From Hoplostethus atlanticus (lineage: Eukaryota > Chordata > Actinopteri > Trachichthyiformes > Trachichthyidae): a stretch of 64,000 nucleotides of DNA. A model generated the notes under the pieces. That model worked only from the letters and a program-made list of their open reading frames with translations, was not told where the DNA came from and did not search any database. The position numbers and the translations under genes are program-made. Positions within the stretch are counted from its first letter, which is position 1, and each line of letters starts with the position of its first letter. The stretch is from the NCBI GenBank assembly GCA_034670405.1, contig JAXDDX010000117.1, forward strand, positions 1,426,001 to 1,490,000. The letters are read 5' to 3'. Shown piece by piece: positions 1 to 10,278 of this stretch.

Positions 1-39
1 GTCTCTTCGGGGGCGTGGGTTCGAATCCCACCGCTGCCA
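1..39 (+). tRNA. tRNA-Leu 3' part, cut by window edge
   Basis: The first 39 bases match the variable arm, T arm and acceptor end of the complete tRNA-Leu at 867-948, including GGTTCGAATCCC and the CGCTGCC acceptor strand followed by discriminator A. The 5' half lies outside the window, so it is unknown whether this copy is intact. Confidence 0.75.
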
Positions 40-866
40 ACCTTTGATTTACGGAGAAGTATTTCCACCAAAATGGGCTGCCGTTATTGCTCAGAGAGAT
101 TTGTGTCGCGTGCATCCAGGACCAGATGCTTCCTGCGTCCAGGGGTGTAAATAGTACCGAGAAATTGTACTTAAGTTAAAGTATGGGTACTGCTTCAAAA
201 TCTTACTCAATTACAAGTCAAAGTATCTAGCTAAAAATACACTTGAGTAAAAGCCAAAAAGATTCTACTCTTAAATGTACTCAAGTATTAAAAAGTAAAA
301 AGTGTTGTTTCATTTTAGAATTGTCTATCCATTGCAATAATAAAAAAGCTTAGGGGACACTTTTTTGCATTAAAAATACTTGAGTACATTCAGTAAAGCC
401 AATCGTAACACCACGAAAAACAATTGTGACATAACAAAGGTCAATTGTGACATGACTAAAGCCAATTGTGACATCACAAAAGCCAATGGTAACACCACAA
501 AAGCCAATCATGACATGACTAAAGCCAATCGTGGGAATATCTCTCCTATTGCTTCAACCTGGAAGCGCTCACATTTTCCCGCATTTAGCTCGTTGGGAAG
601 CCCTTGGCCATTGCTAGCTAGCTCCATATCAAAAACCGTGTTAACAAGTTGCTTTTTGGATCATTGACCAGCCAATTAATTCTAGTTGCGAGTAGATAAT
701 CATGACGATCTTTCTTGCGTTACCTTACACTGCCACAACAAGTAAGACTTTTTCTTGCCCCGACTCCCATCTGCTGGAGAAGGAGATTCCATCAGGAGAC
801 ACTGTTTCCATGATTGGGGCACGTCCTGGATCTCTCGCGCACAGAAAGATCCTGCTGAGGAGTTGT

Positions 867-948
867 GGTAGCGTGGCCGAGCGGTCCAAGGCGCTGGATT
901 TAGGCTCCAGTCTCTGCGGAGGCGTGGGTTCGAATCCCACCGCTGCCA
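867..948 (+). tRNA. tRNA-Leu (anticodon TAG)
   Basis: An 82-nt type-II tRNA. The acceptor stem GGTAGCG pairs with CGCTGCC, followed by discriminator A948. The D-arm box A (GTGGCCGAGCGGTC) and T-arm box B (GGTTCGAATCCC) are both consensus. The anticodon stem CTGGA/TCCAG encloses loop TTTAGGC, giving anticodon TAG, and there is a long variable arm. All stems look intact, so this is the only copy in the array that could be functional. It sits in a repeated unit with a hAT-type repeat, so it may be one of many amplified copies. Confidence 0.9.
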
Positions 949-1569
949 ACCTTTGAATTTACGGAGGAGTATTTCACCAAAATGGGCTGCCGTTATTGCT
1001 CAGAGAGATTTGTGTCGCATGCAGTCCTGCGTCCAGGGGTGTAAATAGTACCGAGAAATTATACTTAAGTTAAAGTATGGGTACTGCTTCAAAATCTTAC
1101 TCAATTACAAGTCAAAGTATCTAGCTAAAAATACACTTGAGTAAAAGCCAAAAAGTTTCTACTCTTAAATGTACTCAAGTATTAAAAAGTAAAAAGTGTT
1201 GTTTCATTTTAGAATTGTCTATCCATTGCAATAATAAAAAATAGGGACACTTTTTTGGCATTAAAAAATACTTGAGTACATTCAGTAAAGCCAATCTGAA
1301 CCCCAAACGAAAAACAATTGTGACATAACAAAGGTTCAATTGTGACATGACTAAAATCAATTTGTGACATTCACAAAGGCCAATGTACTCTAAAGCAATC
1401 AGAAAAACTGAAATGCTGTTTTCATGACGTTGAATTACACCTAAATTTCATCGAGTGTCTTTAGAATAGCCCGTGCCGAACCTTGCCATCTGCTCTCAAT
1501 TTAGGAAACGGCCTGAGACATTATTGTGATCCTTGATGCCACTTGGTTGACCACGAGATTTCCTGAGTC

Positions 1570-1642
1570 TCTTCGTACCGGTTCCGCCGCACGGATTTAG
1601 GCTCCATTCTCTCGGGGCCGTGGGTTGAAACCATCCGAACTC
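1570..1642 (+). pseudogene. decayed tRNA-Leu copy
   Basis: This aligns to the tRNA-Leu around the anticodon arm (GGATTTAGGCTCCA is kept) and in part of the T arm. The 5' half, T loop and acceptor end are scrambled by substitutions and indels. Neighbouring unit sequence from about 1280 to 2225 is similarly riddled with small indels, so either decay or poor base accuracy is possible. Confidence 0.6.
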
Positions 1643-2594
1643 CTTTGCCATTTGGGGACGCGGTATTTCCACAAAAAATGGCTGCCAGAGTTGTTGCTGC
1701 AGCAGGATCTGTGCGCTGGATCAGGACCAGATGTTCTGGGGTCCAGGGTTAAATACCTCGAGAAATTGATTATTGAGTTTAAAAGGGTGCTTTATGTTCA
1801 AAGAATCTTTATCCTGCAATTACAGCCCATATGTTCTAGCTAAAGAATACACTAGTGACGAAGTATATAAGCAGAAAGGTAATAATCTACATTCTAAATT
1901 AATCATACTAGCTAAAATAACTTAAGTAAAAAGGTTTTATCTTAATTTAAGAATTAGACTAAAGTCTTTCATATTAAATGCTTAGGGGACACTATTAATG
2001 CATTAGGGAAACTTTTTTGCATTAAAATTATTGCCAATGTAACACCACGAAAACCAATGTGACCATAAAAACAATTGTGACATACAAAGGCAATTGTGAT
2101 TACAAAGCAATTGTGACTACTAAAGCAATTGTGACATCGACAAAAGCCAATTGGTAACACACAAAAGCCAATCGTGAACATGACTAAAGCCAATCGTGGA
2201 CTACTCTATTGCTTCAACCTGGAACTGCTCTACATTTTCCCGCATTTAGCTCGTTGGGAAGCCCTTGGCCATTGCTAGCTAGCTCCATATCAAAAACCAT
2301 GTTAACAAGTTGCTTTTTGGATCATTGACCAGCCAATTAATTCTAGTTGCGAGTAGATAATCATGACGATCTTTCTTGCGTTACCTTACACTGCCACAAC
2401 AAGTAAGACTTTTTCTTGCCCCGACTCCCATCTGCTGGAGAAGGAGATTCCAACCATTAGACACTGTTTCCATGATTGCGGCACGTCCTGGATCTCTCGC
2501 GCTTCCAGGTTGAAGCAATAGGAGATATTCCCACAATTGTCTTTAGTCATGTCACGATTGGCTTTTGTGGTGTTACCATTTGCTGAGGACTTGT

Positions 2595-2652
2595 GGTAGT
2601 GTGGCCGAGTGGCCGAGTGGTCCAAGGCGCTGGATTTAGGCTCCAGTCTCTG
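2595..2652 (+). pseudogene. truncated tRNA-Leu with duplicated D-arm segment
   Basis: The 5' half of the tRNA-Leu through the anticodon arm is present, but GGCCGAGT occurs twice in tandem in the D arm. The copy stops in the variable arm, where it joins directly to repeat sequence (CTCCATTGCAATAATAAAA) that elsewhere lies inside the hAT-like unit. It lacks a T arm and acceptor 3' strand, so it cannot fold into a tRNA. Confidence 0.75.
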
Positions 2653-3300
2653 TCTCCATTGCAATAATAAAAAAGCTTAGGGGACACTTTTTTTGCATTA
2701 AAATTACTTGAGTATATTCACTAAAGCCAATCGTAACACTGCGAAAAACAATTGTGACATAACAAAAGCCAATTGTGACATGAGTAACGCCAATGGTAAC
2801 ACCACAAAAGCCAATTGTGACATGAGTAAAGCCAATGGTAACACCACAAAAGCCAATTGTGACATGACTAAAGACAATCATAACATCACTAAAGTCAATT
2901 GTGACACCACAAAAAGCCATTTCAATATCGCACATCCTAAGGTTCTTGTCAAAACGTATTTTTAAATTGGCACTATGGCTACTGTCCACTGGGAGAATGC
3001 TAGCATTTTGTATCAATGCTAGTGGAAATGAATGGTTTCAAATAGCCAGTATTTACCAAACCAGATACTGGCTAGCTGACCATGGCCATGGGTGGCGATC
3101 GTTTCGTACAGCTGTGGGGTTATCAGTTCAGCCAATGAAAAAAATAATACAAATTTAAAGTTTCTAAAGTTCATTGGACCTGCGAGACTTGTACTTGAAA
3201 GGTCTGAATTTTAAATGTAAGGAGTAAAAAGTTGTTGTTTTGTACAAGTATACAAATTGAATAATACTCAAGTCAAGTACTTTACACCCCTGCCTGTGTC

Positions 3301-3628
3301 CAATCACAGTGCTAGATGTCTGAAATCTTGAACTGCCTCTTCCTGCCTCCAACAAGGAAATCCCTGCTTGTACAGTGAATTGTGAAATTCAAATGTCATG
3401 CATTAATTCAGTGAACAATTCCCAGAGAATGGGTGTGAACTTGTTGTTGCTGCATTCACGTAATGTCTGTCGTGGCAATTTAAGTCAATTGCACTTTGTC
3501 TAGTTGGTGAGATCCGCTCAATAAAGCTATAACACGGCTGAGATTCCATCGGACTGGACAGAAGTGATTGTGTGTCCATTTTTCAATGGTGGGGATCAGG
3601 CTGACCCCAACTGTTACAGATCCATTTC
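3301..3628. other. non-coding; includes a repeat shared with 59323-59388
   Basis: No gene was seen. Positions 3470-3535 (GGCAATTTAAGTCAATTGCA through CAATAAAGCTATAACAC) recur in reverse complement at 59323-59388. The AATAAAGC word would suit an LTR polyadenylation signal, but I cannot find LTR ends, so the class is open. Confidence 0.4.
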
Positions 3629-3692
3629 CATCTAGCCTTGATTTGAACTCGGAACACTGGATTCAGAGTACTAACCATTACACCATGGAACC
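3629..3692 (-). pseudogene. tRNA-Gln-like pseudogene
   Basis: On the minus strand the sequence begins GGTTCCATGGTGTAATGGTT, as in vertebrate tRNA-Gln. It keeps CTGAATCCAG (anticodon CTG region) and the box B-like GTTCAAATC. About 7 nt are missing between the D and anticodon arms, and the acceptor 3' strand no longer pairs. It is a tRNA pseudogene or the head of a tRNA-derived SINE. Confidence 0.6.
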
Positions 3693-3811
3693 TGTTCTAG
3701 GAGTATAGTAAGTCAATCGAACTTTGAAGTAGTTCACCACAAGGCAATATGTTATGTATTATGGCAAGATCCCCACTAGGTACCACAGGAACCTAAGAGT
3801 ACGTCCTACCC

Positions 3812-4100
3812 TAAGCTGTTTACATTTGAAAACGGCATTTTCTGGTCTCACGTTTTCGAAAAGCTCGCCGTCCACAATAGACCACCAAAAACTCGTCCAG
3901 CTCACTCACAACTGGATCAAGTGACAGTCAAACAGTGAAACGTCATCATTTTCGAAATTCTCCATTCTTGCAGTCAACATTACAACAGGGGGGGTCGTGT
4001 TTTTAAATGTATCCACTTGGGAGAGCATTTTCGAAAAGCTCCGTTTTGCGGGAGGGAGGCCAAAAGATATAAGTATGCGTTTTCAAATGTATCTGGCTTA
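3812..4100. mobile_element. MITE with ~23-bp inverted ends
   Basis: TAAGCTGTTTACATTTGAAA at the left is mirrored by TTTCAAATGTATCTGGCTTA at the right, and the internal TTTTCGAAAAGCTC words also occur in both halves. There is no open frame. The family is not identified. Confidence 0.55.
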
Positions 4101-4954
4101 ATGTGGATGTAGCCTAAAGCCTCCTCCCTCTAGCAAGGAGTGATTTTACCCCATTAAACCATCAAAAGTAACACTTTGCAGGTTTGACCAGCCCGCTTGC
4201 TGGTCATTAGCCATTAGGAGATGGGACCAATGAAGGGCCAGGGAAATTTACAGACCCTTTTCATTCAAAGAGCAATAGAAAGCACAAAGAAACTGTAATA
4301 TAAAAATGTACTTTTTGTATGTATGTTCTAATGTTTAAAGTTCACATTCTGTGGTAAATGATGTACTGTGTATTCTCCAGTACCCTCTCCATTATTTGAG
4401 GCACACAGTGTTTATTAAAACTTTTAATTTACTTGTTGTTTTAAAGTAGTAATGTTTGATGTCATATGAATCCATTTGTTGTGAGGTGATCAAAGATGTT
4501 ACTTTCATGCACATGTGATCAAGTGATGTGATGTTTTCTGAACCTGAGCTGTAAATGCAGTTTTAGGAGATTTTGATCCATGGTCATCAGGTTGTAAATC
4601 TGTGACATGCAAATGAGGGAAACACCTCCTTTCCTCACATATGATATAAACTCTCAGTTCTCATCCATGTGGGCGGCCCAAAATCTAATTTGACCAAAAC
4701 CTAAGGAGCCCCAAAGGACGATCCGAAAGCTAAGGAACCTGATGGGTGGGTGGACAAATCCAACAAACTCAGGCGGAAAAACATCAAGAAACATCAAGAA
4801 ACCGTCCTATAACCCATCCTGCAGCCCGTCCTGTAACTGAGTTTGAACCTGGCTCAAAGCTCTTCTCTCAGCTCAACTACCAAACCAGCTCCAGAGTGAA
4901 TCTCACCAAGACGGCCGATTGAGTTCACTCCAGCTAATCCAGAAGCCAACGTCA
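4101..4954. other. non-coding, no recognised feature
   Basis: AT-rich sequence, with a degenerate tandem of CCCATCCTG/CCCGTCCTG words at about 4805-4845. I see no gene, RNA or transposon end before the GAAGCC target duplication at 4955-4960. Confidence 0.4.
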
Positions 4955-4960
4955 GAAGCC
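4955..4960 (+). repeat. 6-bp target site duplication, left copy (GAAGCC)
   Basis: GAAGCC lies immediately outside the left terminus TATGAGGCGCC. The same six bases lie immediately outside the right terminus at 26214-26219. This is the signature of integration by a DDE transposase making 6-bp staggered cuts. Confidence 0.85.
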
Positions 4961-4984
4961 TATGAGGCGCCAAACGTACCCCAC

Positions 4985-5270
4985 TAGATTTCATCCACGA
5001 AATCCATTTTGTGCCACGAAATTCCGTCACACGAAATCCAAAAACACTTTGTTTGATTTCGTCCACGAAATGCATATGGGCGTCTAGTGGATTTCGTCCA
5101 TGAAATTCATTTTGTGCCACGAAATCCATGCCGTCAATTTCGTCCGGCACCAAATCAATTTCGTCGATTTCGTCCGCATTTCGTCGGTTTCGTGCGACAC
5201 GAAAATCACGAAATGACTTTCGTGAAACACGGCACGCATTTCGTGGACGGAAATGCATTCCGTGGACTTA
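4985..5270. repeat. subterminal ACGAAAT/ATTTCGT array, left end
   Basis: More than a dozen copies of ACGAAAT or its complement ATTTCGT lie in both orientations within 310 bp of the tip, often as ATTTCGTCCACGAAAT palindromes. Matching arrays lie at 25965-26190 and, in the internal duplicate, at 23640-23890. Such short motifs near both ends are typical of transposase-binding sites in other DNA transposons. That role here is inference. Confidence 0.7.
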
Positions 5271-7155
5271 AAAGGTATCCTTATGCATATGCTGTCACTG
5301 GCCTACTTTCACTGGCCTATTTTCACTGCCCATTTTCACCCACTAGATGGCGCATAGGTGATGCAGAAAGCTCGGCACACTAAAGTGTTTGGCATATTAC
5401 GGCACTAAATTCATTTAATACTTAATAATTAAGGTTTGAAACCATGGAACAAAGCAAACTTTCTCCAGCAGCAACAACCACTAATTTATTGTGTAACATG
5501 GACAAGCGCCTCACGCTTGAGTAAGCAAAACATCAAAAAGGCGAGGCAGTTAAATGATAAACTGCAATGAAGTATAAGGTATTTAAAAAAAGAAAACATA
5601 TTTCTTCATCATTTTGAATTTACTGCATGGAATTGGAATAAACGTATTATTCACGCACTCGTCTCTCGTCTCCAGAGGGCACAGCATTTCCAGTGTTTGA
5701 TCAATTTAAAATCTCAACGTCCAGTGAAGTCAGCGCATAACCTTTCTAATGTTAACAGACAATTACTCCAAAATACTGTTTTTTAAATGGTTTAAAAGCA
5801 TACGCAATGCATGGGGTTAAAAGTGCGCTTAGGGAAACAAGAGACAAGTGCGTGTGTAACACCCAAGATAGTCAGACAAACTCAGGGTGACACTGTTAAA
5901 GTGAGGGGTTTATTCAGAAAGAATTAATAAATACATAAATAAACCCTATGGATGACTGGCCCCAGTGTCTTATTTAAGATTGTAACTGCCTATTTGCCTA
6001 TAACTGCCTAACAAAACAAGAACGTAACACTATAACATCCATTTATTATTACTTATTCAAGTATCTGTGAAGTATACAGTGCTTCAATTCTATTCCCAAA
6101 TGTATTGAAACGATCTAGCCACTACAAGGTTAGCCTCGTTACCACGACAACTGTAAACAGAGGCTGAGCCTATATAGAGAGACAGTGGCAAATAATACAT
6201 TTGCGGACATTTCAAGAGATGACAACACTCTGGTTAGCACCATTACGAAACGAAATAACATGTTTGAGTGATTGGTCTATATACTTCTGGTTCATTGTTT
6301 GAAATGAAATAAGAGACACATAATTCAGACAGTTTTAACACTGAACATAACTGAATTTAGTAAGGCTATACAAGGCTGAACATACGTGATCTTGATTGCA
6401 TACAATTCTAAAAGGATGAGAGGACAGAGTTCAAACTAGATTATTTTAATGGGAACATTTGGAAATTACAAAATAAAGTGCACAAACAAAGTAAAACCAG
6501 ATTACTCGTCTCTTCTCTGCTGCCTTACCTATGGCCCCACAACTGGCCAAGTAACGATTGTGCAGTTGAGTACAAAAGGAAAATCTGTACTCTCTAATGG
6601 ATATAGTTTGAAATGTAGCAAAGGCAAGTAAAAGTGAAATTACTGACTTACTCAAAAAAGTAAAAACACACAAGAAACTATTCAATTACAGTAACGTGAG
6701 TAAATGAAATAAGTGACTTCCACCCTTGGTAATTTGCCACTATTGCAGTAGCCTAATAGAAAGTACTATACAGTGTAGTTTCCCTAAAAGGGTTGCAGTT
6801 TACTCTCTTAAGCCCCCCAATCACATTCCAACCGTGGTTGGAAGTGGTAGTAGTTTTTTTTCAGTGCAGGTTTTGTGCTCAAATTTGCCGGGTGAATTCA
6901 TTGTGCGCCTTTTTTGTCCAATCAGATACTTGTGCGCCAATTTTATGCCCATGGTCGAGTTTATCTGTCAGATAGTACAACGTTACCAGAGCAGAAAGGG
7001 AGAATAATAAACCACTGGCTTATGTGGCAGGTTCAAGGCTAACGATGGCAAGCAATTGAAATGATTTAGTTCTTGGGGTAAGCAGCAGTTTACGCCTGCT
7101 TGTCGAGGGTTTGACATCCCAGGCTACACCTGTCACAGTCGTTAGGACGGGCACC

Positions 7156-9787
7156 ATGACTTCACCATCCACAAGTAGTCATCAACCTGGACCAGAGACT
7201 TTTCATTTTCCACCATCTGTGCCTGAACCAAACAGTGGACCCAACAGAACCCGGGATCATTCATCACTGGTGAGTAGACTGACCTAGGTAACTGTAAAAT
7301 CTTACCCACAGAATTAGCATTTTTAAGCAGCTATAGTCTATTAAACACAAATACATACACATTCAAATAGCAATTTGGCTATGAAGCCATAACACTAACG
7401 TTAACCAATACCATCAGGAACAATATCGTGGATCGTAGTCAAATTTATGTAGCTAGGTAGCTGTGCAATCAAATGTAAGGCTACTGGCAGTATTCACTTT
7501 GAACTAAGTTACAAAGAAAACAGACGCCTTTTTTTTTTTTAATCCAAAGCGACTTACAATAAGTGTATTTAACGTAGGTAGGCAAGAGAACTACTAATGT
7601 TAGTCACCAAAAATCATAAGCGCATATCCTCCCCATCTAAGAGCACAGCCGTGCCAAAGTAAAAGTGTAATATATATATATTTCTTATTATTTAAACAAA
7701 ACAAATAAGTAAGTGCTAAGAGGAAGACTCGGGGTAGTGTTTCTTGAAGAGGTGGGTTTTCAGCCTGCAGCGAAAGATGGGCAGTGACTCAGCTGTCCTG
7801 ACATCAGTGGGGAGTTCATTCCACCACTGCGGGGCCAGGACAGAGAAGAGCTGTGACCGTGTAGATCGTGTAGTACTACTCTTAAATACATAGCTCTGAT
7901 ACCAAGTATTTTGGTTGTCTTTGGCGTGATGACAGGTCCATTTTGCTTCACAGGCCTTCAGTTAGCGACTCTTTAAGCCTGAGTTTCCAAGTACCCCTGA
8001 CTGCAGTGTGCAGTTCGGCGCCGTGCTCAATATGGCCGGAGTGTTTGACTCCGCCCACATTGAGCACGGCCCCGTAAATTGAACATATCTCTAATATAAT
8101 CAACCCTTATTATTGATCCGATATCCTGAACAGGACCTGCTCCAGAGCAGGTTAGCCGTTTAGCATTAGTTGCTATGGCGACACACTCCGGTAAAAAGTA
8201 AAAGTAAACCACCTTTGTGATACTGAAAACCCTGGATTAATGTTACTTCACTAACCCATAATCCAGATTCGTAGTACAGGACCCTGGGTTTATCCCATAT
8301 TGTCAACAAACTAATCCGGTTAACTGAGTTAGACACATACATGAAACGTGACCCAGCTGAATGTGAGCTTGTGCATTGATAAGAAGAGCAAAACTTTTGT
8401 CAGTCAGGAACTACTTTCATAAAATAGTAATATATGCTTTTATACCACTATTTTATGCTTACATTTTGAGTTTGATATTGTGAATGATATTATGAACGGG
8501 ATTGAATGGCATCTACATGGTAGTAACACCAGTCTCATGTTAGCTAAATAAACAACGGAGGAATCCTATGAGAACAAACCAGTTACTGGTTTCTAAAGTT
8601 TTTAGCAGTTATTTTAAGTCACTCTATACGCAAAATAACTAATTGAATCTATCTTTTTGTAGGCTGATGACCAATTGAAACAACGAATTGAGCAAATGCT
8701 AGCTCTCAGATTGACCATTGCAGACATTGCACAGAATCTTCAAGTCAGCCGCAAGACTGTGTATCAGAAGATAAAGGAGTACAATATTGCTTATCGTCGT
8801 TTTACAGAGATTTCCACAGAAGACCTAAGGAGAGCAGTTGTGGAGATCAAAGCAGGTCATCCAACAGCCGGGGAGGTGTACATTATGGGACATCTCAGAT
8901 CGCGACACATTTTTGTGCAGAGGATGTGCGTCCTCAACATATTGCATGAGATTGAGAGGCATGGGATCACTGCAAGACAAAGTGGCATTATCAATAGACG
9001 AGTCTACTGGTCTCCATGTCCCAACTTTGTGTGGCATATGGATGGCCTCCACAAATTGGTGCGATGGAAATTTGTCATACATGGTGCAATAGATGGGTTT
9101 AGTCGGCTCATTACATTTCTGAAATGTGCAACCAACAACAGAGCTGCAACTGTCCTAAACTCCTTTAATGAAGCCATTGGCGAGTTTGGATGGCCATTAC
9201 ATGTACGGACTGACCATGGCGGAGAAAATGTCGATGTCTGGAGAGCCATGTGTGAGCACCACAACACTACAAAAGCTGCCATGGCAGGGAGCTCCGTGCA
9301 TAACGAAAGAGTTGAGAGAATGTGGCGGGACATAAACCGCATTGTGAGCTCACAATTTAGGCAAGACTTCTACAGTCTTGAAGCAGAGGGAGTCCTGGAC
9401 CCACTAAATGAAGTTGATCTGTTTTGCCTTCACTGGGTCTATCTCAGTCTGATCAACAAGGTGTTGTCTGAACATAAAGGGGCTCACAATCATCACTCTG
9501 TGTCAACCGAGGGTCACTACACACCACTACAGCTATACCACAGCAACCTACATCTCCTGGAGCTACACCATCACGAACCCCAGACAATAACTTTTCCCCC
9601 GCACGAAAGCCATGGCAGATTGAGAGTGGAAAACTTGCTCTTTCAAATACCCAATTCGGTTCTTCAGCACCTGAGACATGAGGTCCCCCAAGAAAATGTC
9701 ACAATGTCAAATGCAAAGGACATGTTCAGGAAAGCAGTGCATTGTGTGGGAATGGAGCTTTTAGATCAGTGGCCTCATCACTATTAG
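7156..9787 (+). CDS. DDE integrase-fold transposase (IS3EU-like), two exons, intact
   Basis: Exons are 7156-7269 and 8663-9787, joined in phase 0 with donor CTG|GTGAGT and acceptor TTTTTGTAG. They encode 412 residues. Residues 1-38, encoded inside the TIR, are Ser/Pro-rich. Residues about 52-77 form a helix-turn-helix (ADIAQNLQVSRKTVYQ), followed by an integrase core. The likely catalytic triad is D165 (HMDGLH), D222 (RTDHGGEN) and E256 in NERVERMWRD. E253 is an alternative. A C-terminal region of about 150 residues follows. The family is widespread in fish genomes, where it is often annotated only as an integrase-core protein. It presumably binds the element ends and catalyses strand transfer. 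No stop or frameshift was seen, so it may be active. Confidence 0.85.
7510..7875 (-). mobile_element. L2-like LINE 3' end inside the left TIR
   Basis: The minus strand reads the end of an L2-type ORF (RWNELPTDVRTAESL, then FRRRLKTHLFKKHY). A 3' UTR follows, with the AAGTCGCTTTGGAT and GCGTCTG words typical of fish L2 tails. The same insertion is in the right arm at 19660-20046, so it was present before the two arms were made identical. Confidence 0.75.
7971..8662. other. transposase intron 1, unique part
   Basis: Intron sequence between the TIR edge and the acceptor at 8661-8662. A hairpin-forming inverted repeat lies at about 8022-8068 (GTGCTCAATATGGCCGGAGT against ACTCCGCCCACATTGAGCAC). 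No coding sequence was recognised. Confidence 0.5.
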
Positions 9788-10278
9788 TTGTACTAAACAT
9801 CTGGGGGAAAAAACTGTCAGTACTCTTGGCATGTGATTTAAACATTAACAACTAGTCAAAGAACTGACTTGTAATTGTTAAACAATTTCTGGTATATGAC
9901 TTCAGGAAATACTCATGGTTAAAATAGTTACTTTAAATTTCACTTTCAAGCCTTTTTTTCATATACATTATGTAGAATCAAGGTCATGTTGCAATAAAGA
10001 CAAATATGGTTATCTAGTTACCATTTCTTGGTTTATTATTGATCATATTAGAAGTCTTTGCTGACTCAACTTGCAAGGGAAGTAGTAACCACATAGATGC
10101 TGCAAGAGTTATAACTAGGTTTTCTGCCATTAAATTAACAGCAAATTATATTTTAAAGTTAAATTGATGGTCTTAACTATAACTTCTCACTTGTTGATTA
10201 TCAGGCAAACTATCACTACTACACAAAATAAATTTTGATCATTTTCATAAAATGTTGTGTGTTTTATTTAACTTAGGG
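9788..10278. other. 3' flank of transposase gene
   Basis: AT-rich, non-coding. The only AATAAA-like words are AATAAAG at 9994 and CAAAATAAATT at 10223, either of which could serve as the transposase polyadenylation signal. Confidence 0.4.

Larger units (their letters stand above)
575..2452 (+). repeat. direct duplication of about 220 bp (575-795 and 2231-2452)
   Basis: The two segments agree almost base for base, from TTTTCCCGCATTTAGCTCG to GCTGGAGAAGGAGATTCC. They mark the repeat unit that was duplicated around the tRNA-Leu array. Confidence 0.8.
398..2930. repeat. minisatellite clusters with unit about 21 bp (AATTGTGACAT...AAAGCC)
   Basis: Clusters at about 398-530, 1290-1390, 2035-2200 and 2720-2925 repeat variants of GCCAATTGTGACATGACTAA, alternating with GGTAACACCACAAAA. 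A short inverted copy lies at 2530-2582. Open frames here give periodic Asn/Thr/Lys-rich peptides that are artefacts of the repeat. Confidence 0.8.
140..3292. mobile_element. hAT-type TIR repeat block, internally amplified
   Basis: The block starts CAGGGGTGTAAA and ends TTTACACCCCTG, an inverted hAT-style terminus. It is flanked by near-identical 8-bp words, CCTGCGTC (132-139) and CCTGTGTC (3293-3300). A second left terminus with the same CCTGCGTC flank lies at 1034, inside the block, next to the tRNA-Leu unit. The interior holds AAAGTACTCAAGTA-like palindromic words and no transposase. The simplest reading is a non-autonomous hAT element inserted beside a tRNA-Leu, followed by duplications that mixed the two. 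Confidence 0.6.
4961..7970 (+). repeat. left terminal inverted repeat of the giant element
   Basis: This is the reverse complement of the right arm, with few mismatches. Coordinate sums are constant (28,695) from 6446 to 7269 against unit 1 of the right arm, so there is no net indel over that stretch. It contains, from the tip inward: the ACGAAAT array, a fixed hAT-like tract at about 6440-6725, the transposase first exon (7156-7269), and an L2-like LINE 3' end (about 7510-7875). The match stops abruptly after GTTAGCGACT at 7970. Confidence 0.85.

Noticed and set aside
380..667. 95-codon open frame rich in Asn/Thr/Lys
   Set aside because: It is read entirely from the GCCAATTGTGACAT minisatellite. 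Similar frames appear at 2708-2965 and, in reverse, at 1969-2193 and 2636-3016.
3505..3640. LTR with primer-binding site
   Set aside because: AATAAAGC is present, but no TG...CA ends, no direct-repeat partner nearby and no primer-binding site complementary to a tRNA 3' end.
4854..5383. Overlapping frames on both strands with HFVNFVRHQ-like periodicity
   Set aside because: The ACGAAAT array is nearly palindromic and opens look-alike frames on both strands. The copies at 23515-23932 and 25842-26366 behave the same.
6446..6685. 79-codon frame present three times (6446-6685, 22010-22249, 24337-24576)
   Set aside because: The repeated occurrence is explained by the TIR and its tandem duplicate. 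The sequence looks like a fixed hAT-like tract and no protein motif is present.
8825..9342. Minus-strand and shifted frames over the transposase exon
   Set aside because: Shadow frames of the 374-codon plus-strand exon, which has the clear HTH and DDE motifs.
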